DNA of 64,000 nucleotides from Catenaria anguillulae PL171 (Eukaryota > Blastocladiomycota > Blastocladiomycetes > Blastocladiales > Catenariaceae): assembly GCA_002102555.1 (NCBI GenBank), contig MCFL01000034.1, positions 241,890-305,889 of the forward strand. The letters run 5' to 3'. Position numbers and translations under genes: made by a program. The notes below the pieces were generated by a model. It had not been told where the DNA came from and did no database searches. It saw nothing but the letters and a program-made list of their open reading frames with translations. Below, one piece after another: positions 56,516 through 64,000 of this stretch. Within the stretch, counting starts at the first letter, position 1; each line of letters begins with the position of its first letter.

Positions 56516-58019
56516 TTACTTCTTGCCCGGCTGCGCCGCCAACTTCTTTGCCTTCTTTGCCAGTTTCCTGGGCAATGCCTTTGCGGCCTTGCGCTTCTTT
56601 TGCTCATGACCCTTCTTCCACTCAGACGTGCGTGCGCGCGTCTTGCGCTTCTTGAGCGCCGACGAGCTCGCCAAACTGTTTGGCTCGTTGGCAGCCGTCT
56701 TGGCCTTCTTCTTTGGTGGCTGCTTGTCGTCAGACTTGCCGCTGCTGCTGCCCTTTTTCGCGGGCTTGGCGGATGATGACTTGGCCGACGACGTGGTGTT
56801 GTTGTCGTCAAGCTTGTGGCACTTGAAGACGCGAATGGGTTTGCCCTTGAAGTCGGTTTCGTGAAGCTTGAGGGCGAGTGGGACGGTGCTGCGTTCCTTG
56901 AATTGAACTGGTGGAAGCATTGAGAAAGCAAAAAAATGAGTCGGCTTCTTTCCACATCAATAGCAAACGCCGCTCAACACGTACCATACGCAAACCCCTT
57001 GCCCAACCCAACCTTCTTGTCCCGAATCACACGCACGCTCTCCACTTCTCCCGCCTGAGCGAAAAATGTCCATAGCGCCTCGTCCTCAATGTCAAAGGGC
57101 ACGTTGCCAACAAACACACACCGCTTGACGTCGCGCCGAGCACCCACACGGCCCTCGGACCCGTCCGTCTTGCCCAGGTAGTCGCACCGCAAGTGCTTGC
57201 CCTCAAATGTGGATGCATTGATGGCCGCGGCCGCCTTCTTTGCGGCCTCAGCAGTCGAAAAAACAACATAGGCGTTGCACGAGTCGCGTTCCGGGTGGAA
57301 GTTTTTCAGCTTGAAGTTGAGTTTGCGCGGAAGTGCGTCCGTGAAGGTCTGTGTGAAAAAAAAAAGCCCGCGTCAACGGGATGGCGTTAGCTCCCGTGGG
57401 GGTGAATGATGACAACTAGGAGAGACAAAGTTCAACGTACAATGGAACGGAATCGAATACTCTCCACATGTCCGTGCTCGGCAAACTTTGCGCGGAACTC
57501 CTTGTAAATCTCCTTTTCGGATGCACGAATCGTCACGTTGCCCACAAACACGGTCCGCTGCAGCTTTTCACGCTCGGCTTGCTTCTCGGACTGGGGCTTT
57601 TTCGGAGCTGCGGCACTGTCCGCCGCGGGTGCGACGCCGTCGGCTTCTGCGTCGCTGTCTGCCTCCTCGGCGGCATCGGATCCTGATCCGCTCGCATCCT
57701 CTTGGTCGTCGTCGGAATCCGACTCTGCATCCTCAGAATCGGACTCTGCGTCTGACTCTTCGTTGCTTTCGCTGTCGGATTCCGGCGCGGCGCGCTTCTG
57801 CGGTTTAGCGAGTTTCGTGGCCTTCGCCTTTGACGGTGCTGGTGCGGATGCCGCCTTGGGCGCTGGCTTGTTCTGATTGGTGCGAGCAGTTGTGGGAACC
57901 GCAATGGGCGTGGCAGTGAGTGCCGCGGGTTTCGTGGCGGGGCCCTTGGATTTGGCAAAGAGTGAGTCGAGCTCCTTGTCGACCGTGGCGGACTTGAAAA
58001 GGTCGTTGACAAAACTCAT
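56516..58019 (-). CDS. NOP12: Nucleolar RNA-binding protein Nop12/RBM34
   Basis: This is a nucleolar two-RRM protein needed for large-subunit pre-rRNA processing. It has three exons (introns 57349-57440 and 56908-56984), 444 residues and an intact frame. The ATG at 58019 gives MSFVNDLFKSATVDKELDSL. An acidic Ser/Asp/Glu region (residues ~78-128) precedes RRM1 (RTVFVGNV at 155-162; the second half includes FHPERDSCNAYVVFSTAEAA). RRM2 (about 270-345) has CVFVGNVPFDIEDEALWTFF and the RNP1 GKGFAYVQF. The C-terminal ~100 residues are strongly basic (KRKTRARTSEWKKGHEQKKR, KAAKALPRKLAKKAKKLA), typical of nucleolar targeting. It shares a 270-bp divergent promoter with TAF11. Confidence 0.92.
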
Positions 58020-58288
58020 GGTGGGCGAGATCAGCGTGTGTATGTGTACATGGGTTGCGGTCTGGGATCAGGTGCATGCGATACGCTCAACTCTTGGGCA
58101 ACAATGAGGTGGGTTGTGAATGATGGAACACACATGTGCGCGGGCCAAAGTGTTTGGCTCATCACACGTGCTCGCGTGACGCGTGTCGATCCTCAATCGT
58201 TGAAGCCACTGTCACAACGCATGTTTTTCTGGGCACCCACTTCAAAAACATCTGATTGGATCCATGCACACACCCACAACTCCATACA

Positions 58289-59142
58289 ATGTCATCCGCC
58301 TCCCCATCTGCACCAGCAGCTTCCGCGCCCGCTAAGCGTGCCCGCTTCGCTGACCCGATCGCCAGCGGCATCTCGCTCGACGACATGGAGGTGGACGACA
58401 TGGATCATGAGCCTCCGTCCCGGTCTCAGGGCAACCAGCATCAGCCCGACGAAGAAGAAGACGAAGAAGAGGATGATGATGATGATGATGACGACGACGA
58501 CGACGACGATGATGACGACGACCATATGGGCAATACGGCCCGTGCTCGGCTGGCCAATGCGCTGACTCCCAACGGGGCAAGTGGATCGCGGTTGTCAACG
58601 ACAGCGGGTGCCGGCCCAAGTTTACCTAACGCCATGCGGTTGTTGTACCGGGCAGAAGAGTCTCAAGTTCGGTACGAGCCACCTCACCATTGTCTGTTCT
58701 GTTGGCAATTCCCACTTTTGACTCCAGTCATTGGCTCTCAACAGCGAGTATGTCGAAACCATTGCCGACGAGGAGCAGCGTGAGCGCTTCTATGCGTTCC
58801 GCCGCATCAAGTTCAACAACCCAAACATCAAGCGGCTCGTCACGTCGGCAACGGGCGCAACCACAATTCCCAAGAATGTACCCCTTGTCATGGGCGCTGT
58901 GGCCAGGACCTACTTGTCGGAGATTTTGGATTTGGCGCGCAAGTCCATGGTCGATGCCGGCGAGGCACCGAATGGGAGGTTGGGCGTTCAGCATTTGCGG
59001 GAGGGGTATCGGCGGTATCTTGCGAAAGGTACGCACTCTATTGCGGCCATGGCCCGCATTTTCCTCACTGACGCCGCTTTTCAATTCAGGAAAGGGATTG
59101 CCGGCCATTCACCATCAACCTGTGCGAAAGCGCTTATTTTGA
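58289..59142 (+). CDS. TAF11: Transcription initiation factor TFIID subunit 11 (TAF11)
   Basis: TAF11 pairs with TAF13 through a histone fold in TFIID at Pol II promoters. The gene has three exons (introns 58672-58744 and 59029-59089), 239 residues and an intact frame. The ATG at 58289 gives MSSASPSAPAASAPAKRARF. A tract of Glu then uninterrupted Asp (about residues 53-80) precedes the fold. The TAF11 domain runs from about residue 130: EEQRERFYAFRRIKFNNPNI, KRLVTSATGATTIPKNVPLV, MGAVARTYLSEILDLARKS and LGVQHLREGYRRYLAKGKG. It closes with the short basic end HHQPVRKRLF, comparable with KSKGQIPNSKHKKIIFF in animals. Confidence 0.92.
58457..58524 (+). repeat. GAN trinucleotide repeat (Glu/Asp tract of TAF11)
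   Basis: A GAA/GAT/GAC repeat encodes the acidic run in TAF11. The mix of GAT and GAC codons suggests it has been maintained as protein rather than as a pure slippage repeat. Confidence 0.8.
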
Positions 59143-61086
59143 ACTCAGACCGTGTCGCTTGCCCTCCTCGCCTCTTTTGTATATACGTCTACCCCGCCAG
59201 TTATGGCAGCACCATTCTTCATTCAATGTGCAAAAATCGTAAGCATGCACAACTTTCACGTCCAGAATGCCCTTGCCTCTCCTTACTAATCGGGACCAGC
59301 CGCAATGTCACCACGTCCGAGCACGCTTGATCTCCCTCGGCCCATTGGTCGCTTGCGCTTGCTCTTGGTGCGCAAATCCCTCGCCTGGTCCACGCCATCG
59401 TTCTCGACGGCAGATGTCACGCTGGTAGCGATCTCGTGTGGATCTTTATGTTCGGCGGATTTAGAGGAGGCGACAATGGGAATCGACGCCCCGCCTTCTT
59501 GATCACGGTGGATGATGGTTGCGGGCGTCAACACGACAACAACTTGGACTTGGCCTGCGTCACTTGCGTCGTTTGGCACGGCTATGATAATCAAGTTGAG
59601 ATTGACATTTTCATGGGAACTCGGTCTCGAGTTTCGACCCCTCGCAAACCGCATCCAGTTGGGGATTTGCTTCGACAAAACCCTGGATTTGGCGTGACAC
59701 AGAGAACTGCGTGAAGCGATATCCAGCAACGGACCGGTCATGACAGCCAACATTATCAACTAATACACTTGCAACAAAGCCTTTCTGACCTGACGGTAGA
59801 GTTTCGGCCGACTAAATACTTGAGCCTGTCTGGACGCGACGGCGACCGCGAGATGGCATGCGACCCCCTCTTGAGGTAGAGCTCCGTCCCACAGCGGCCT
59901 CCAGCGTCTCAAGCTAATTGTGGCTGCTGCAGATACTTCGGCTCACATGTCATTTCTTGGATTCTGCACCACAGTTGGACCGTTAGCCTGTTAGCGGTAT
60001 GCTAGGAAACCGAAACGTTAAGGTATCCTGTGCATCATACAACGATGAATGACATGTTCGAAATGGGAAGAGGTCATGTGATGAAAACCGGTTTATCTCC
60101 CTCGCTTGTTGGCGACGGTCGAGCTGGCGAATCGGCCTGGCAAACGACATGGCGAAAGGGCCTCGGCGAATCGTCCTGGCGACTGGCGTTTAGCGGGCGC
60201 GAAGACACGTTTCCCTTCATCACCGCCCCGTCACCCTGCCGAGGTTGGCCTGGCTCATCGGAAACCCCTGCCAGGTTGGCTTGTTGGCGGCCATTTGGAT
60301 GATGGACTCAGGCTGTCACCTCAGTTCGATGCTCGGCGCAACTCGGGTTGAAGGGTGACATAAATGATCGCCCCGTGAGTAATTTTTTCTGTATTGCCAT
60401 GGCGAGCTGTGCCTGTGCACGTTTTCGTGGCCCGACAGCTTGCCGCCATCATGGTCATTGGCATGGGCACAGAGAGCCCAAGCGATGGTCATGCCATACA
60501 CCACATGCTGGCCCACATGGCTATCATCATGTGTCATCGGGCTCCAGAAGCATTTTTTCAGGCGTGTGTGGCGCTCTGGCCCATGATGATCATATGCGAG
60601 TGTCACCTTCCGCGTCGTCATGAACGCTGGCCATGGTGAGGACAAAACACGTTTTCGAGCACACCACCACCGCGCTGCGTGTGGAATGAACACGCTGCCC
60701 AGCGTATCGTGTCCACATGGCCGCTGCAACACTTGGACGCCAGCGCCACCCTTGTCCGCGCCCTTCCCAGGCCACCGTCATCTGTAGGTTGATTGAAGCC
60801 AGAAAACGTGCAGAGCCGACTCAGGAAGACGCGGCAGTCGCAGCACCCACGCTAGCCTTACGTACACGAGCGTAGCATGACATTCCCTCCTGAAAGAAGT
60901 TGCAAGGGGTCGCTCACTATAAAGACTTGAAGACTACCCCGCCACCTTCCCCACACCTTTTGTTCGTCGTTCAAGCTCCTCACCACTACAAGCCTGTCCC
61001 AAACAACCACCACAATTGCCTCGGCCCGTAGCTTCCATCATTTGACGAACTTCCGAACATCGCTCCACTACCCACAAACATTCATC
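59143..61086. other. Long intergenic stretch, no supported gene
   Basis: This 1,944-bp stretch lies between TAF11 and the MFS-like gene. Open frames at 59286-59759 (-), 59436-59714 (+) and 60316-60732 (-) show no family signature. A short imperfect repeat of GGCGAATCGnCCTGGC occurs at about 60127-60182. The last 170 bp look like a promoter with a TATA box. Confidence 0.4.
60918..60924 (+). promoter_or_regulatory. Candidate TATA box of the MFS-like gene
   Basis: TATAAAG lies 169 bp upstream of the ATG at 61087. It is followed by a pyrimidine/CA-rich leader typical of a highly transcribed fungal gene. This is pattern evidence only. Confidence 0.45.
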
Positions 61087-62968
61087 ATGGCATCTACGAC
61101 GGATTCAGCGCCATTGAGAAGCGCAACCTCACCATCTACATTATTGGTATCATGGTAATGCTCGTCCCAAGGGTCCAATGTCAATCGATGTTGTTCTCAG
61201 CTGGAGTCCACTCACCGATCATTGTCTTGCGCCGTTGACACAACAGTTTTACAAGTTTGCCCTTGAGACCTCAACGGCTGCATGTCGTCGCTCGTGCTTA
61301 GCCGTATCAAGGTGAACCCGGCCCGTCGTGTGGAGTACCTTCCTCTCCATCAACTACGCCATGCAATCCATCGGCTCCTTCTCGTTTCCCCGCTCATTAA
61401 GCGCTGGCCCACATCGCGTGTGCTCGCCACGGCCATTTCATCTTTGGTCTCGTTGTGCTCGTTGTTCCCGTCATGGACTTGTCGACCGGCGGTGTTGCCG
61501 GTACGATCGGCAAGGGCGAAAAGGAATGAAGTACGGTGATTGGTCGCCATACATTATTGGCTTATCTTCCCCATGTGCGGTATCTTCCACGGCATTGTCG
61601 AGCTGATTCGTCGTGTCATTCCTCGCGATATTGTACGTCAACCACCTGGTTGATTTTTTTTTCGAGAGAGAAAGCAGCCGCTGACGAGTACGCCATGTCT
61701 GTTTAGGTTGGTGGCGATGCCCTCAAGCTCCGTAAGATGGATTCGACCGTGCATATCCTTTACGAAGTTGCCGGCACCTCGGGAGCGTTGCTCTCCAAGT
61801 ACTGGATCTCGTACTTTGGCTGGGCCTTGTCCTTGACCTTGATCCCTATCTCGTTCACCTTGGCCGCTTCGTCTGGTCGCGCATCGAAAACGAAAGGAGA
61901 AGGTTGCTGCTGCTGGCTACCATCCCAGGGCTTTATTCACGAGACCGTTGCCATCTTCAAGTCCTTCTTCTACTCGGTGTGGGGTCGGCGCGAAGCTTGT
62001 GTGCATGAACCGCGCTTTGGTATGTCTCACACGATGCTTGATCACTTGCCCGTTTGCGTTACATTGATTGACCTTGTATCCGCCCCTCGCGTTCTTTCTG
62101 TAGGTCTGGCTCATTCCAGCCTACACCATCCCTCTTGTGCTTCACCGCTACCTCGAGAACGTTCTCGCCTCGCAATACGCAAACTTTGCCATTGGTAAGG
62201 GCTCGTACCAACAATTGCTCGCCGGATCCAACTTTGGTGAGTTGCTCGGCGCTCTCTTTGTCTTGCTCTTTGCCACGTATGTCGTTGTGCTTGGTCTCCA
62301 TCCGTCATTCAAGCTGGATCGCCACTAACTGCCATGTTTACTGCCATGTTTACTGCCAGTAAGCGCCGTCCTAGTCCCATTCTTGGTTGCGCCTCGATGC
62401 CTTCACCTTGCTCATTGCCGCGTGGACCTTGCCCCTTGCCAACCCCTGGAAGGACAACCCCGACGCATGGGTCTGGTTTTTGGCCGCTACCTTCATTCCC
62501 GTGTCGTTCGGATGGGCCGCTGGTGATGTCAGTCTTGTCGCATTCGTCCAATCCAAGCTCTCCAAGATCGAGGACGACGAAGCCTCCGTTTCACCGCTTG
62601 GATCCGTCATGTCGTTCCTTTACGTCGGGTACATTGTTATCTTCGCCATCGTCAACCCCTGGATTGCCGGTGTCCAAGACGATTTCATCCGCCCCCTCAT
62701 CAAGCAGTATGGTGAAGCCAAGAGTGGAAGATGTGGACTGGTCTTGCTCTCACCCGCGAAGCCATGTGGTACACGTCGGGTCTGTTCCTTACCATCTCGG
62801 CCGGTATATCTTGCTCGCCACTTTCATTCCCAAGGGCTCGTTCGCGCTCAACCCGGAAGTCATTGACGACGACGAGGACGACCGCGCCATTGCGGGCCAG
62901 ATTGCTCACGACAAGGCCTCCGAGACGAGAAGGAGCGTCGTGAGATGATCAAGGAGTTGGCTGTCTAA
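61087..62968 (+). CDS. MFS-like multi-pass membrane protein, heavily frame-broken
   Basis: This is a polytopic membrane protein resembling a fungal major-facilitator-type family of unknown substrate. With one G restored after the ATG at 61087 it would open MGIYDGFSAIEKRNLTIYII. Recognisable stretches, in shifting frames, are FYKFALET, LSINYAMQSIGSF, VSPLIKRWPTSRVLATA, FGLVVLVVPVMDLSTGG, GDWSPYIIGL, GIFHGIVELIRRVIPRDIVG, GDALKLRKMDSTVHILYEVA, GTSGALLSKYWISYFGWAL and YTIPLVLHRYLENVLASQYA. The end is NPEVIDDDEDDRAIAGQ then RREMIKELAV, stop at 62968. Introns are likely at 61155-61246, 61633-61706, 62020-62103 and 62277-62363. At least eight frame changes occur. The gene has strong promoter-like upstream sequence, so decay is less likely than sequence error. 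The family assignment is from memory of similar fungal proteins. Confidence 0.6.
62329..62358 (+). repeat. 12-bp tandem repeat, 2.5 copies
   Basis: CTGCCATGTTTA is repeated twice in tandem and followed by CTGCCA. It lies at the 3' end of the predicted intron 62277-62363, just before the splice acceptor. Confidence 0.85.
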
Positions 62969-63430
62969 TCCCCGCTTGTGCAGCACTTTGTTTTGTCTCA
63001 TTATCATTTTTGTAAGTATCGGAGTGCCTTTCCTGTATATTTGTCGAGTTATTGTTACCATGGTTTATAGAATTCACTTTGCTTTTTCATTGCAATTTCC
63101 CTGTGCGATCGCTCCCGTGCGACTCTTTGTGTTGGTGAATGCAGTGGGCCGGACGACGATGGAAGAAAATTACATGGCAATTACCAGGTCAGAACTGCCC
63201 AGTATTCACACTTGCTTGCCTGCTTGGTCGGTGGGGTGGAAACACCTATTCTTTGGAATGTGTACGAGACGGGAACAATATCCGGATCACTCAACAATAC
63301 TGTGGAGCAGGACACATTGTATTGACTCACACATTGAAGTGAGTCATCATACATGCTCAACACGAGCACAGTCAAATCTCATCCAGCACCAGACGGGTCA
63401 CGACAGCGGCAAACCACCCATCCGACACAA
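62969..63430. other. Convergent intergenic
   Basis: This 462-bp AT-richer gap lies between the 3' ends of the MFS-like gene and the enoyl-CoA hydratase gene. It should contain both polyadenylation regions. Nothing else was recognised. Confidence 0.45.
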
Positions 63431-64000
63431 TTACATCTTGGGCTTCATGAACGCACGCACATCAATCTCCACGCGAATATCCAACGCTTGCACCACGTCC
63501 GGGTAACACGAAAGCTTGAGCTCACTCACAATGCGGCCTGCGCGCTTCACCTTGGGCGCACCCGTCATGGCAAGCTTGTGTGCCACTTCGGCTAGCTCCG
63601 ACTCTGGCGCCACGTGGTCCACCAGTCCGGCCTGCAACGCCTCCTTGCCGCCGTACCGCTTGGCCGCGAACACGAGCGGGTGCAATGTGGACGCGGGAAG
63701 CTTGGCGCGGGCAATGGCGGCCATACCCGGATGGAGCGACGACGGTAGGTCGATTTCGTTGAGGGAGAGCAGGCCCTTGTCTGAACGGAGGACACGGTAG
63801 TCGTGGCTGTTTCGTGATGCAAACACATGTTACGTAAGTGTACCGTGAGCGTTTTCGAACCTTACCATCATGAACGGCTGAGCTGGCTCGTACCACAACG
63901 CAAAGAGCAAACCACCCGCAAAAACAGTGCCCGTTGATGGACGCAACCGTGATGCACGGGAACAGCAAAATCCGCCTCAGCAGCGCCAAGTACTTGGTCC
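63431..64000 (-). CDS. Enoyl-CoA hydratase/isomerase family protein, N-terminus beyond window
   Basis: This is the C-terminal ~160 residues of a crotonase-fold enzyme of the enoyl-CoA hydratase/delta3,delta2-enoyl-CoA isomerase (ECI) group, which acts in fatty-acid beta-oxidation. The upstream exon (63894-64000) encodes LALLRRILLFPCITVASING, then, if one T is removed from the T5 run at about 63923, GHCFAGGLLFALC. An intron at 63807-63893 (GTACGA donor) joins to HDYRVLRSDKGLLSLNEIDL. This is the standard ECI block in which the HDYRxxR and NEIDL elements shape the oxyanion-hole and active-site region. IARAKLPASTLHPLVFAAKR and KEALQAGLVDHVAPESEL follow. The stop is at 63431-63433. The C-terminus FMKPKM is not a canonical peroxisomal SKL signal. 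Confidence 0.85.

Noticed and set aside
59436-59714. Plus-strand frame with IFMFGGFRGGDNG, looking like a kelch blade
   Set aside because: Only one such unit is present, with no neighbouring repeats, no start context and no spliced continuation.
59286-59759. Minus-strand frame with a basic GRGRSSVLGRG end, reminiscent of an Sm/LSm tail
   Set aside because: No Sm1 or Sm2 motif precedes it, so the resemblance is only compositional.
1160-62968. Programmed ribosomal frameshifting as the cause of the many frame changes
   Set aside because: There is no common slippery heptamer or shared stop context, shifts go in both directions, and half of the genes have none.
1-64000. tRNA, rRNA, CRISPR or transposon features
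   Set aside because: No tRNA B-box with a plausible cloverleaf, no spaced repeats, and no transposase or reverse-transcriptase motifs were found by eye; a tRNAscan or RepeatMasker run would be decisive.

Overview
The window reads as nuclear DNA of a fungus that makes flagellated zoospores, most likely a blastocladiomycete or chytrid; I cannot name the species. It is GC-rich and gene-dense. Genes are split by short introns (mostly 61-92 bp) with GTATGT/GTACGT-like donors. Fungal-type genes (Tlg2, Sgf73, Nop12, Vma6, alkaline ceramidase) sit beside ciliary genes (IFT122 and a tubby-like protein) that non-flagellated fungi have usually lost. There are no operons, CRISPR arrays or clear transposons.

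Layout. 1-684: 3' truncated SF3A3 (-). 1160-2512: eIF4A3 (+). 3141-7637: two tandem GRDP/DUF1399 genes (+). 7986-9494: alkaline ceramidase (-). 9971-13473: RNA polymerase III second-largest subunit (-). 13926-15243: tubby-like protein (+). 16204-17320: unknown (+). 17559-18698: Tlg2/syntaxin-16 (-). 19130-23176: IFT122 (+). 23254-24834: WD40 protein resembling Tex1/THOC3 (-). 25222-34747: two tandem paralogous large membrane proteins, each with two six-helix modules (-). 35202-36542: Sgf73 (+). 36922-38492: mitochondrial carrier (-). 38753-39315: Mozart1 (-). 39598-40662: epsilon-COP (+). 40894-44725: copper P-type ATPase (-). 45794-46884: Arg/Asp/His-rich protein (-). 47230-50589: IBtk-like ankyrin/RCC1/BTB protein (+). 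50827-52788: disordered protein (+). 53362-54451: SREK1-like SR protein (-). 54929-56201: Vma6 (+). 56516-58019: Nop12/RBM34 (-). 58289-59142: TAF11 (+). 61087-62968: MFS-like membrane protein (+). 63431-64000: enoyl-CoA hydratase/isomerase, 5' truncated (-).

Many conserved genes here, including essential ones, carry small frame-breaking indels, while their neighbours are perfectly open. Damage comes in patches: about 1.2-5 kb, 10-13.5 kb, 19-35 kb, 37-50 kb and 61-64 kb. The stretches 5.6-9.5 kb, 13.9-15.2 kb, 35.2-36.5 kb and 50.8-59.1 kb are clean. Because eIF4A3, RPC2 and epsilon-COP cannot be dispensable pseudogenes, I read most of these breaks as assembly or sequencing errors. Such genes are annotated as CDS with the breaks noted.

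Most genes are unrelated housekeeping functions: splicing and the exon junction complex, Pol III, TFIID/SAGA, Golgi SNARE and COPI, V-ATPase. The most novel part is the 25-35 kb pair of two-module membrane proteins. Their topology resembles membrane adenylyl cyclases, but I see no catalytic domain.
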